NCBI GenBank assembly: GCA_944385425.1
Contig: CALWXD010000020.1
Span: 1 to 32,308 of the forward strand
Direction: 5' to 3'
DNA: 32,308 bases
Origin: an uncultured Oscillospiraceae bacterium
GTDB taxonomy: Bacteria > Bacillota > Clostridia > Oscillospirales > Oscillospiraceae
Made by a program: the position numbers and the translations under genes. Positions 7,516 to 15,629 of the stretch are shown one piece after another; the first letter of the stretch is position 1; the number at the start of each line of letters is the position of its first letter. The notes beneath the pieces are model-generated. The model had not been told where the DNA came from and did not search any database. It was given only the letters and a program-made list of their open reading frames with translations.

Positions 7516-9525
7516 CTACGCCCGTTTGAACATCTTCTCCAGCTCGTAGCGGGTGAGCTTTACCGCCACCGGCCGGCCGTGGGGGCAGTAGCGGACCGCC
7601 CCGCTCTGCACCTTCTCCACCAGGGCCTGCAGCTCCGCGCGGTCGCTGACCCAGCCGCCCTTGATGGCGGCCTTGCAGGCCATGGTGTGGAGGACGGCGT
7701 CCCGGGCGGCGGAGGGGTCCGCCGCGCCGCCAAGGCGCAGCTTTTCCGCCAGCATCTCCAGGGTCTCCCAGGTCTGGACGGCGTCAATATCCGCCGGGAT
7801 GGCCCGCACCAATAGGCTGTCCGGCCCAAACTCCTCCACCTGGAACCCAAACTCCTCCAGCAGCTCCCTCCGCTCCAGCAGCGCCGCCAGGTCCTCCGGC
7901 GGCAGGCGCACCGCCTCCGGCGTCAAGAGCGCCTGGCTGACCACAGGCTCCAGCCCCGCCTTCAGCCGGTCGAAGTTTATCCGCTCGTGGGCGGCGTGCT
8001 TGTCGATGAGCCACACGTTCTCCCCGTCCTCAGCGATGATGTAGGTCCGCAGCACCTCCCCGGCCAGCCGCCAGGGGGCGGGCCGCTCCTCTGTCATGGC
8101 GGTCTGCCCCGGGGTCTCTCCCCCGGGGGCCTGGCGGAGCGGATCCTCCTGGCGCGGGCCGCCGGCCTCCGCCGCGGGCGGGGCCTCCCGCCGCGGGAAA
8201 ACCGTCTCCGCCTTTTCAGCGGGAAACAGGGCAGGCTGCGGCCCCGCTTGTACCGCGGGCGGCGCGGTCAAAGGGCGCTCCGCCTGCCCCCTGCCGCTCT
8301 GCGGAACGGGTCGGGGCGGCTGGAACACATCCCGCACCGTTGCCCGGCCCCCCAGCTCCGTATCTGCCGGGGGGACGCGGGTGACGAAGGGCGCCTGGGC
8401 CGCGGCGCCCCTCTCCCCCTTCCCCGCCGCCCCGCGGAAGGCGGCGGCGTCCATCTGCCGGTAAAAATCCGGGCGGGGCGCCATGCGCTGCTGCCGGGCC
8501 GGCTGGCCCGGCGGGGCGGTCTGGGCCGCGGCACCCCCCTGGCGCTCCAGCGCGTCCAGCACCACATGGTGCACCGCGGAGAACACCTGCCGCTCATGGA
8601 CGAACTTCACAACCGTCTTGGCCGGGTGGACGTTGACGTCCACCTGGTCCACCGGCACCGTGAGATGGAGGACGCAGCCGGGGAACTTCCCCTTCAGCAG
8701 CTGGTTTTTATACGCCTCCTCCACCGCGGCGGTCAGCAGCTGGGACTTCACCAGCCGGCCGTTGACGAAGAAGACCTGCATCCCCCGGGTCCCCCGACCG
8801 TTTTCCGGCCTTGTCACAAAGCCGGAGACGCCAACCCCCTCCCCGCTGCCCTCCACCGGCACCAGGCCCAGGGCAAAGTCCCGGCCGCAGACGGCGTAGA
8901 CGGCGCTGTCCAGCCGGTTGTCGCCGGGGGTGTGGAGCGCCTCCGCGCCGTCCTTGAGAAAGCGGAAGGAGATGTGGGGATTGGAGAGGGCCAAATGCTG
9001 CACGACACCGGCCACGGCGCTGGCCTCGGCGGTGTCCTTTTTCATAAATTTCATCCGGGCGGGGGTGTTGAAAAACAGGTCCCGCACCACCATGGTAGTG
9101 CCCTCCGGGCAGCCCGCCGGCTCCACCCGGCCGGGGACGCCCCCCTCCAGGGAGAGGCTGGCCCCCTCCAGGGCGCCCCGCTCCCGGGTGAACACATCCA
9201 CCCGGGCCACGGCGGCGATGGCCGCCAGGGCCTCCCCCCGGAACCCCAGGGTGCCGATGGCGGCAAGGTCCGCGGCGGTGCGCAGCTTGCTGGTGGCGTG
9301 GCGGAGGAAGGCGGTGGGCAGCTGGCCGGCGGCCATGCCGCCGCCGTTGTCCGCCACCCGGATGAGGGCCATGCCGCCGCCCTGGATCTCCACGGTGATC
9401 TGGGAGGCCCCGGCGTCAATGGCGTTTTCCACCAGCTCCTTCACCACGCTGGCCGGCCGCTCTACTACTTCCCCGGCGGCGATGAGGTCTGCCACATGGG
9501 AGTCCAATTGTCGTATCTCTGCCAT
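7516..9525 (-). CDS. mutL: DNA mismatch repair protein MutL
   Basis: A 669-residue MutL. The GHKL ATPase domain spans about residues 1-330 with VVKELVENAIDAGA, DNGGGM, TLGFRGEALAAIAAVA and TTMVVRDLFFNTPARMKFM. A proline-rich linker (about 335-470) leads to the C-terminal dimerisation/endonuclease domain. Endonuclease-type MutL carries DQHAx2Ex4E; here it reads DKHAAHERINFD, with the last acid Asp instead of Glu. The metal-site motifs ACKAAIKGG and CPHGRP are present, so nicking activity is likely, as expected for bacteria without MutH. The start has AAAGGAG at good spacing, 19 bp after the CPBP gene. It works with MutS encoded just upstream. Confidence 0.96.
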   Translation of the reverse strand: MAEIRQLDSHVADLIAAGEVVERPASVVKELVENAIDAGASQITVEIQGGGMALIRVADNGGGMAAGQLPTAFLRHATSKLRTAADLAAIGTLGFRGEALAAIAAVARVDVFTRERGALEGASLSLEGGVPGRVEPAGCPEGTTMVVRDLFFNTPARMKFMKKDTAEASAVAGVVQHLALSNPHISFRFLKDGAEALHTPGDNRLDSAVYAVCGRDFALGLVPVEGSGEGVGVSGFVTRPENGRGTRGMQVFFVNGRLVKSQLLTAAVEEAYKNQLLKGKFPGCVLHLTVPVDQVDVNVHPAKTVVKFVHERQVFSAVHHVVLDALERQGGAAAQTAPPGQPARQQRMAPRPDFYRQMDAAAFRGAAGKGERGAAAQAPFVTRVPPADTELGGRATVRDVFQPPRPVPQSGRGQAERPLTAPPAVQAGPQPALFPAEKAETVFPRREAPPAAEAGGPRQEDPLRQAPGGETPGQTAMTEERPAPWRLAGEVLRTYIIAEDGENVWLIDKHAAHERINFDRLKAGLEPVVSQALLTPEAVRLPPEDLAALLERRELLEEFGFQVEEFGPDSLLVRAIPADIDAVQTWETLEMLAEKLRLGGAADPSAARDAVLHTMACKAAIKGGWVSDRAELQALVEKVQSGAVRYCPHGRPVAVKLTRYELEKMFKRA

Positions 9526-9544
9526 CTGTTCTCCTTTCCGGCCA

Positions 9545-10252
9545 CTACCCCAGCCAGACGCTGAGGGCGTTGACGGACATGTGGATTAGGATCGGGCCCC
9601 ACAGATTCCCTGCCCGGTCGTAGGCCCAGGCCAGCACCAGCCCCGGCACCAGGTACTGGATCATCAGCACCAGGTAGCCAAAGCTCTGGCTGCCCACGGC
9701 GAACTGCCAGACGTGGAGGAAGGCGAAGAGGGCGCAGCTGACCGCGTAGGCCAGGATGCGGCTATGGTCCCTGAGCATGCCGAAGACATAGCCCCGAAAC
9801 AGCACCTCCTCCACAAAGGGGGCCAGGAAGACGATGATGAGGAAGGTGGTCCTGGGGGCGTCCTGCATCTGGGCGCTGATGGACACGTCGTTTAGGTTGG
9901 TGTGTCCCCCCAGGAAGGCAGCGGTCAAGCGGTAGAGCAGCTCGTTGAGCCCGTAGAACCCCACCAGCCCCAGCCCCAGGGTGGAGAAGGTCCGCCCCAG
10001 ATTGGAGAAAAACCGGTGGGTGGTCTTGCCGATGAAGTTGTAAAACACCAGGATGGTGACGGCGAAGACGAAGTAGTAGTAGATGGCGTTTTCCGCCGCT
10101 GCGGAGAGGGTGAGCCCCGTCAGCGCCTCGACGCCCCGGAAAATGTACCGGGCCGTCAAGGGGAAAACCACAAGATACAGCAGGAAGAAAACCCCTCCCA
10201 CGATCCGCTCAAAGTCCGTCAGCCAGGCGCCGCCTGTCTTTCGTTTTGCCAT
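9545..10252 (-). CDS. CPBP-family intramembrane metalloprotease
   Basis: A 235-residue integral membrane protein with about six hydrophobic segments. The CPBP (CAAX protease and bacteriocin-processing; Abi) motifs are complete: EEVLFRG with the glutamate pair at 148-149, FAFLH with H180, and ILIHMSVNAL with H224 and N228. Family members cleave or process membrane substrates; bacterial ones act in bacteriocin self-immunity or have unknown roles. No bacteriocin gene is visible nearby. It is inserted between mutS and mutL in the same direction, with GGGAGGAG before the ATG. Whether it has any role related to repair cannot be told; the placement may be incidental. Confidence 0.88.
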   Translation of the reverse strand: MAKRKTGGAWLTDFERIVGGVFFLLYLVVFPLTARYIFRGVEALTGLTLSAAAENAIYYYFVFAVTILVFYNFIGKTTHRFFSNLGRTFSTLGLGLVGFYGLNELLYRLTAAFLGGHTNLNDVSISAQMQDAPRTTFLIIVFLAPFVEEVLFRGYVFGMLRDHSRILAYAVSCALFAFLHVWQFAVGSQSFGYLVLMIQYLVPGLVLAWAYDRAGNLWGPILIHMSVNALSVWLG

Positions 10253-10303
10253 GCCCTGCTCCTCCCGGTCGATTCTTTCCTGCCGCCTTGTCCGGCGGCC
10301 CGC

Positions 10304-10375
10304 TTAGTTCAGTTTCTGCTTGAGTTCGTATAAAAGGCCCATGGCCTCGATGGGCGTCAGCGTATCCGGCTGGCA
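10304..10375 (-). repeat. Downstream second copy of the mutS 3' end
   Basis: These 72 bp repeat the last 72 bp of mutS (10511-10582) with 67 identities, including the stop codon. Translated it reads CQPDTLTPIEAMGLLYELKQKLN, one residue different from the real C-terminus (ending LK). It has no start codon or upstream frame of its own. The period between the copies is 207 bp. It may be the original gene end displaced by the insertion. Confidence 0.93.
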
Positions 10376-10510
10376 ATCCCCAGCGGGCAGGCCCGCTGGG
10401 GACCCCTTTGATTGGACATGCTCGGGCGGAGTGAATCCGCCCTGCGCCAAGGCCCCGCCTGCGGCGGAGGCGCTTGTACGCGCTGGTGCGCGGCCGCCGC
10501 TGCCGGCGTA
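10376..10510 (-). mobile_element. Structured gene-end element, mutS copy
   Basis: These 135 bp lie directly after the mutS TGA (gene sense, minus strand) and end at the repeated gene end. In gene sense it contains CGCGC-ACCA-GCGCG, TACAAG, a hairpin flanked by CAAG/CTTG, then TTGGCGCAGG, a 6-bp stem around ATTCACT, GAGCATGTC, AATCA and a final perfect 12-bp hairpin TCCCCAGCGGGC-CT-GCCCGCTGGGGA (10377-10402). The core 10377-10450 is shared with the element after serS (27647-27721). No T-run follows the last hairpin, so it is not a simple terminator, and there is no coding frame of note. This looks like a small non-autonomous mobile element or structured RNA of unknown family. Confidence 0.85.
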
Positions 10511-13108
10511 TCACTTCAGTTTCTGCTTGAGCTCGTATAAGAGGCCCATGGCCTCGATAGGCGTCAGCGTATCCGGCTGGCAGCGGCGGAGCTGATCGAT
10601 GACCTCCGCCTCCCCCAGCGCCGCCAGGGACACCTGGTCCGTCTCCCGGGCGGAGGCCGCCATCAGCGGGGCCCGGGTGCTGCCCGCCTCCAGCTCCTCC
10701 AAGACCTTCCGCGCCCGGCGGACCACGGCGTCGGGAAGGCCCGCCAGCTTTGCCACCTCGATGCCGTAGCTGCGGTCCGCCCCGCCGGGGACGATCTTCC
10801 GGAGGAAAATCAGGTCCTCCCCCCGCTTTTTGATGGCGATGTTGTAGTTGGTGACGCCGGGCAGGGCGTTCTCCAGCTCCGTCAGCTCGTGGTAGTGGGT
10901 GGCGAAGAGGGTCTTGGCCCCGATCTTCCCGGCGCAGTACTCCAGCACCGCCCGGGCGATGGACATGCCGTCAAAGGTGCTGGTGCCCCGGCCGATCTCG
11001 TCCAGGATCAGAAGGCTGCGGCTGGTGGCGCCGCGGAGGATCTCGCTGACCTCGTTCATCTCCACCATAAAGGTGCTCTGGCCGGCGGTGAGGTCGTCGC
11101 TGGCCCCCACCCGGGTGAAGATCCGGTCCACGATGCCGATGCGGGCGGACCGGGCGGGGACAAAGGACCCGATCTGGGCCATGAGGGTGATAAGGGCCAC
11201 CTGGCGCATATAGGTGGACTTGCCCGCCATGTTGGGGCCGGTGATGATGGCCACCCGGTTCTCCCTGGCCCCCATGTAGGTGTCGTTGGGGACGAACATC
11301 CCCGTTTTCAGCATCCGCTCCACCACCGGGTGGCGGCCGTCGTAGATCTCGATGACGTCGCTGTCGTCCACCTCCGGGCGGCAGTAGTTCTGTTTCACCG
11401 CCACCTCGCTGAGGGAGGCGATGGCGTCCGCCTCCGCCACCGCCGCGGCGGTGCGCTGGATCCGCTCGGTCCCGGCGGCGATTTTTTCGCAGAGCTCCTG
11501 GAACCGCTGGTACTCCAGGGCCGCCAGGCGGTCCTTTGCGGTGAGCACCGTGTGCTCCAGGTCCTTCAGCTCCTGGGTGATGTACCGCTCGCAGTTGCTG
11601 AGGGTCTGCTTGCGGACATAGTCCTCCGGCACCTGGCTGTAAAAGGACTTGCTGACCTCGATGTAGTAGCCGAAGACCTTGTTGTAGCCCACCTTTAGGC
11701 TGCGGATGCCGGTGCGCTCCTTCTCCCGGGCCTCCACCTGGGCGATCACCGACGTGCCGCCGCTCTGGACCTCCCGCAGGCGGTCTACCTCCGGGTCGTA
11801 GCCCTCCCGGATAAAGCCCCCCTCCCGCACGGAGAAGGGCGGGTCGTCCACAATGGCCCGGGAGAGCAGGTCCTCCAGGTCCTCCAGGCCGTCCAGCCGC
11901 CCCTGGAGCTCCTGGAGCAGGGGGGCGGAAAGCTTTCCCAGGGCGGCCCTCACCTCCGGCAGCCTTCTGGCCGCCGCCCTAAGGGCGGCAAGGTCCCGCC
12001 CGCCGCCGCTGCCGTAGACGATGCGGCCCAAAAGCCGCTCCATGTCGCCGATGCCGGTGAGGGCCAGGATCAGCTCCTCCCGGTCCACGGTGCTGCCCGC
12101 CAGGGCCGCCACCGCGCCGCTGCGGCGGCGGATGGCCGCCACGTCCAAAAGGGGCCGCTCCAGCCAGGAGCGGAGGAGCCGGCCCCCCATGGCGGTCTTG
12201 GTCCGGTCCAGTACCCACAGGAGGGTACCCTTCTTCTCCTTATTGCGCAGCGTCTCCGTCAGCTCCAGGTTCCGCCGGGCGGTGAGGTCCAGCTCCATAA
12301 AGCGGCCCTCCCGGTAGTAGTCCAGCTCCCGGATGTAGCTGAGGTCCGTCTTCTGGGTGTCGTAGAGATAGTGGAGCAGGCCCCCCAGGGCCAGGAGGGC
12401 CCCGGCGTTGTCCGCCGGCAGGGCCCGCCGCCGCTCCAGGCCGAACTGGCGGTCCACCGCCCGCTCCGCCGCCTCCTGCTGGTAGCAGCGCTCCGGCATC
12501 CGCTCCACCCGGCAGTGGAGCCGGTCCCTAAGCATATCCATGAGGCCGCTCTCCTCCCAGGCCCCGCCGTTCACCACCGCCTCGGCCGGGGAAAAGCGGC
12601 CCAGCTCGTTGATGAGGTGCTCCCGCCGGTCCTTTCCGGCGAAGGCGGTGGCGTGGGTGCGGCCGGTGGTGATGTCGCAGAAGCACACGCCGGCGACGCG
12701 CTTGTCCAGGAAGATGCCGGCGATGAAGTTGCTGCGCCCCTCCTCCAGGGAGGCCGCGTCGGTGACGGTGCCGGGGGTCACCACCCGCACCACGTCCCGC
12801 CGCACCATGCCCTTGGTGGTGGCCGGGTCCTCCAGCTGCTCGCAGATGGCCACCTTGTACCCCTTGGCGATGAGCCGGGCCACATAGGCGTCGCTGGAGT
12901 GGTAGGGCACGCCGCACATGGGCACCCGCTCCTCCTCCGGCTTGGACCGGTCCCGGGTGGTGAGGGTGAGGTCCAGCTCCTGGGAGGCGGTGAGAGCGTC
13001 CTCGTTGAACATCTCGTAGAAGTCCCCCAGCCGGAAAAAGAGGATGGCGTCGGGGTTCTGTTCTTTTATCTGCTGATACTGCCGCATCATGGGCGTCATA
13101 TCTGCCAT
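10511..13108 (-). CDS. mutS: DNA mismatch recognition ATPase MutS
   Basis: An 865-residue MutS1. The mismatch-reading FYE (residues 30-32) is in FFRLGDFYEMF. The connector, core/lever and clamp domains follow, and the C-terminal ATPase has GPNMAGKSTYMRQ (Walker A), DDLTAGQSTFMVEM (signature), LLILDEIGRGTSTFDG (Walker B) and ATHYHEL. It detects mispairs and recruits MutL. The ATG at 13108 has AAGGAGAAGG at good spacing; the frame stays open to 13297, but that extension reads into repeat element B and is not homologous to MutS N-termini. The last 72 bp are duplicated 207 bp further on by an inserted element, yet the protein remains complete. Confidence 0.97.
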   Translation of the reverse strand: MADMTPMMRQYQQIKEQNPDAILFFRLGDFYEMFNEDALTASQELDLTLTTRDRSKPEEERVPMCGVPYHSSDAYVARLIAKGYKVAICEQLEDPATTKGMVRRDVVRVVTPGTVTDAASLEEGRSNFIAGIFLDKRVAGVCFCDITTGRTHATAFAGKDRREHLINELGRFSPAEAVVNGGAWEESGLMDMLRDRLHCRVERMPERCYQQEAAERAVDRQFGLERRRALPADNAGALLALGGLLHYLYDTQKTDLSYIRELDYYREGRFMELDLTARRNLELTETLRNKEKKGTLLWVLDRTKTAMGGRLLRSWLERPLLDVAAIRRRSGAVAALAGSTVDREELILALTGIGDMERLLGRIVYGSGGGRDLAALRAAARRLPEVRAALGKLSAPLLQELQGRLDGLEDLEDLLSRAIVDDPPFSVREGGFIREGYDPEVDRLREVQSGGTSVIAQVEAREKERTGIRSLKVGYNKVFGYYIEVSKSFYSQVPEDYVRKQTLSNCERYITQELKDLEHTVLTAKDRLAALEYQRFQELCEKIAAGTERIQRTAAAVAEADAIASLSEVAVKQNYCRPEVDDSDVIEIYDGRHPVVERMLKTGMFVPNDTYMGARENRVAIITGPNMAGKSTYMRQVALITLMAQIGSFVPARSARIGIVDRIFTRVGASDDLTAGQSTFMVEMNEVSEILRGATSRSLLILDEIGRGTSTFDGMSIARAVLEYCAGKIGAKTLFATHYHELTELENALPGVTNYNIAIKKRGEDLIFLRKIVPGGADRSYGIEVAKLAGLPDAVVRRARKVLEELEAGSTRAPLMAASARETDQVSLAALGEAEVIDQLRRCQPDTLTPIEAMGLLYELKQKLK

Positions 13109-13623
13109 AACCTTCTCCTTTTTCTTTTCCCCTGCCAGGGGAGGGGTTGTTGGTTTTTCTCCCCCATCATTGGGGAAAACGGTTTCCGCCCCCCATTTTC
13201 TTTTCGTCTTGCCGAAAAGAAAACGGGCCGCGGCCGGTCCAAAAGAAAAGGGCGCTCTTTCTGATAGGGGAGGTCTGCCTTTTTCCCATTGGACCAACCA
13301 TCTTTCGCTGTGACTCGTGTCCCTCTGCGCCTACTATCGCGCTGACCGCTCCGCTGCGCGCTGGTGCGGCGGGAAACGGAGGTAACAGCCTCCGCCTTTC
13401 ACCAGACCAGCGCCTAGTGAAACGGAAGGCGCGGTCGGTAATGCAGGCAGACACGACACGCAGCGAAAGGAGAAATATCCGAACGGGGAAACAGGAAACT
13501 TCCCCTGTCCGGCAAAAAGTTTTTCTCTTGGACCGGCCGCGGCCCGTTCTCTTTTTCTTAAAAAGAGAATGGGGGGCGGATTCGTCCTCCCCAATGGGGG
13601 CGGATCCGTCTTTGATAAAGAGA
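13109..13623. mobile_element. MITE-like repeat element B between miaB and mutS (core 13161-13600)
   Basis: A non-coding 440-bp element with long imperfect terminal inverted repeats. The left end is CCCCCATCATTGGGG (13161-13175) and the right end CCCCAATGGGGG (13589-13600). Just inside, the left arm has TTTTCTTTTCG-TCTTGC-CGAAAAGAAAA (about 13196-13223) and ACGGGCCGCGGCCGGTCC; the right arm carries the mirror GGACCGGCCGCGGCCCGT and an AT-rich hairpin. The central module (13385-13460: CCTCCGCCTTTCACCAGACC, CGCCTAGTGAAACGGAAGGC, GGTCGGTAATGCAGGCAG) recurs in C and D. It separates miaB from mutS and may affect co-transcription. Confidence 0.75.
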
Positions 13624-15048
13624 TCAATTCTCTGAAGGAACGATCTCCCCAAACAGCGCCCAGGTGTTGCTGTCCAGCACCTTGGCCTGGACGAACTGCC
13701 CGACGGCCTCCTTCGGTCCGGCGAGGTGGACAAGCCGCCCCCCCTCGGTGCGGCTCTGGAGGGGCCAGCGCGCGTCCCCGCTCTCGGCGTCCACCAGCAC
13801 CCGCACCGTCTTTCCCACATAGCCCTGGTGGATTTCCGCGGAGATGCGGTTCTGGGCCTCCAGGAGCCGGTCAAACCACAGCTGTTTTTCCGCCCGGCCG
13901 GCCGGGTCCGGCAGGGCCGCCGCCGGGGTGCCGGGCCGGGGGGAGTAGATGAAGGTAAACAGCGCGTCGTAGCGCACCTGCTCAATGAGGGAGACGGTGT
14001 CCATGGCCTCCGCCTCCGTCTCCCCGGGGAAACCGATGATGATATCGCTGGTGAGCACCAGCTCCGGCATGACGCTGCGGGCGTAGGCCACCTGGCCCAG
14101 ATACTTCTCCCGGGTGTAGCGGCGGTTCATGGCCTGAAGCACCCGGTCGTTGCCCGACTGCACCGGCAGGTGGAGCTGCTTTGCCACATGGGAGCACCGG
14201 GCCATGGTGTCAAAGAGCTTGTCCGTGGCGTCCTTGGGGTGGCTGGTCATAAAGCGGATGTAGTAGTCGCCGGGGATCTCATTGATGGCTGTCAATAGGT
14301 CCGCGAAGTCCATGCCGATCTCCAGATCCCTGCCGTAGGAGTTCACGTTCTGGCCCAGGAGGGTGATGTCCTTATACCCCTCCTCCACCAGCTGCCGCAC
14401 CTCCTCCAGGATGGCCTGGGGGTCCCGGCTGCGCTCCCGCCCCCGGACATAGGGGACGATGCAGTAGGAGCAGAAGTTGTTGCACCCGTACATGATGGAG
14501 ACCCAGGCCTTCACCCGGCTCTCCCGCACCACGGGCATCCCCTCGGCGATGGCGCCGTGCTCGTCCTCGATGGAGAACACCCGGCGGCGGCGGGTATAGA
14601 CCTCCCACAGCAGCTCCGGGAATTTCCACAGGGCCTGGGGGCCGAACACCAGGTCCACATGGCGGTAGGAGGAGCGGACCCTGTCCGCCACCGCCTGCTG
14701 CTGGGCCATGCAGCCGCACAGGCAGATCACCTGCTCGGGGCTGGCGGCCTTGGCGTGGGTCAGCCGGCCCAGAAGGCCGTACACCCGCTTTTCCGCGTTC
14801 TCCCGGATGGCGCAGGTGTTGATGACGATGACATCGGCGGCCCCGGGGTCCTCGGTAAAGCCGTACCCCATATCCCGCAGCATGCCCATGATGCGCTGGC
14901 TGTCGGCCACGTTCTGCTGGCAGCCGAAGGTGTCCACCATTGCCAGGGGGCGGCGGCCCAGCCCCTCGCTCCGCTGCCGCAGCCTCTGGGTAAAGTCCCG
15001 CTGCCGCCCCATCTCAGCGGGGGAAATCAAAACGTCTTCTCTCTTCAA
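13624..15048 (-). CDS. miaB: tRNA-2-methylthio-N6-dimethylallyladenosine synthase MiaB
   Basis: A 474-residue radical SAM methylthiotransferase acting on i6A37 of tRNA. The N-terminal UPF0004 domain has DTFGCQQNVADSQ, INTCAIRENAEKRV and LCGCMAQQ, the three cysteines of the auxiliary 4Fe-4S cluster. The radical SAM motif is GCNNFCSYCIVPYVRGRERSR (CxxxCxxC). A TRAM domain lies at the C-terminus (about 410-474, YVGKTVRVLVD). The start is placed at TTG 15048 because CAGGAG lies seven bases before it; the ATG at 15096 lacks a ribosome site, and the added residues are encoded by a GC-rich palindrome. The gene has its own promoter at 15110-15139 and leads the minus-strand block. Confidence 0.93.
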   Translation of the reverse strand: MKREDVLISPAEMGRQRDFTQRLRQRSEGLGRRPLAMVDTFGCQQNVADSQRIMGMLRDMGYGFTEDPGAADVIVINTCAIRENAEKRVYGLLGRLTHAKAASPEQVICLCGCMAQQQAVADRVRSSYRHVDLVFGPQALWKFPELLWEVYTRRRRVFSIEDEHGAIAEGMPVVRESRVKAWVSIMYGCNNFCSYCIVPYVRGRERSRDPQAILEEVRQLVEEGYKDITLLGQNVNSYGRDLEIGMDFADLLTAINEIPGDYYIRFMTSHPKDATDKLFDTMARCSHVAKQLHLPVQSGNDRVLQAMNRRYTREKYLGQVAYARSVMPELVLTSDIIIGFPGETEAEAMDTVSLIEQVRYDALFTFIYSPRPGTPAAALPDPAGRAEKQLWFDRLLEAQNRISAEIHQGYVGKTVRVLVDAESGDARWPLQSRTEGGRLVHLAGPKEAVGQFVQAKVLDSNTWALFGEIVPSEN

Positions 15049-15066
15049 AGCCGTATCTCCTGTCCC

Positions 15067-15086
15067 GGGTCCGGCGCGCCGGACCC
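15067..15086 (-). promoter_or_regulatory. Perfect 20-bp palindrome in the miaB leader
   Basis: GGGTCCGGCGCGCCGGACCC is fully self-complementary and lies between the miaB promoter and the CAGGAG ribosome site. As RNA it can form a stem of up to eight pairs with a small loop, close enough to influence ribosome access; as DNA it could be a protein site. No T-run follows, so it is not a terminator. Confidence 0.5.
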
Positions 15087-15109
15087 GTTTTTGCATAGCA
15101 TTTCAAGTT

Positions 15110-15139
15110 ATTATACCACAAAAGGGGCGGAAGTGACAA
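15110..15139 (-). promoter_or_regulatory. Sigma-A-type promoter for miaB
   Basis: On the minus strand TTGTCA (15134-15139) and TATAAT (15110-15115) are separated by 18 bp, with TGTGG directly upstream of the -10. It reads toward miaB and lies back to back with the zapA promoter. Confidence 0.75.
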
Positions 15140-15236
15140 GAAATTTCCTTCCCTTTTTCCCGCCGGGCGGGGGGAGCGGGGCGCCGGAAAGGGGTCCCGT
15201 TTTTTTGAATAAACTGCAAATTTCTCCAAAACGCTC

Positions 15237-15264
15237 TTTACCTCCCCTTTTTCTGTGGTATACT
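15237..15264 (+). promoter_or_regulatory. Probable promoter for the zapA operon
   Basis: TATACT at 15259-15264 with TGTGG before it and a weaker TTTACC at 15237-15242 (16-bp spacer) precede zapA by about 40 bp. The -10 is convincing, the -35 is poor. Confidence 0.6.
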
Positions 15265-15301
15265 ATATTCTGTATGAGTATTCGCAGAAGGAGGCGCGGG
15301 T

Positions 15302-15628
15302 ATGGAGAATCGCATCACGGTCAGCATCTGCGGCGAGGAGTACACCTTCACCGCGGAGGAGTCCCCGGCTTACATGCAGAAGGTCGCCGCCATGGTGGAC
15401 GGCAGGATGGCGGAGGTCCTGGCCGGCGGCAAGGTCAGCCGCACCGACGCGGCGGTGCTGGCGGCGGTGAACATCGCCGACGAGTACCTAAAGAGCCAGG
15501 GCAACAGCGAAAACCTCCGCAGCCAGCTGAAGGGCTACCTGGACGAGGCCAACCGGGCCAAGGCGGAGGCCAGCGACCTCAAGCGGGAGGTCTTCAAGCT
15601 CCAGCAGCAGCTGCAGGGCCGCAAGTAG
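15302..15628 (+). CDS. zapA: Cell division protein ZapA
   Basis: A 108-residue ZapA. The N-terminal beta region RITVSICGEEYTFTAEESPAYMQKVAAMVDGRM is followed by TDAAVLAAVNIADEYLK and a C-terminal coiled coil (about 68-108). ZapA binds FtsZ as a dimer/tetramer and bundles protofilaments at midcell. AAGGAGG at seven bases supports the start. The U32 peptidase gene starts one base after its stop, a common clostridial pairing. Confidence 0.93.
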   Translation: MENRITVSICGEEYTFTAEESPAYMQKVAAMVDGRMAEVLAGGKVSRTDAAVLAAVNIADEYLKSQGNSENLRSQLKGYLDEANRAKAEASDLKREVFKLQQQLQGRK

Positions 15629-15629
15629 C

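Noticed and set aside
10377-10402. Rho-independent terminator of mutS
   Set aside because: The 12-bp hairpin has no T-run on the gene-sense side, and the same hairpin is a conserved part of the serS element.
10376-10510. Diversity-generating retroelement-like template/variable repeat pair at mutS
   Set aside because: Differences between the copies are few and not adenine-specific, the targets are housekeeping genes, and no reverse transcriptase is in the window.
13147-13635. Short open frames inside repeat elements (also 7206-7529, 25967-26749, 31487-31723)
   Set aside because: The same DNA is read in different frames in different copies, hairpin arms are translated, and no ribosome sites or protein families are recognisable.
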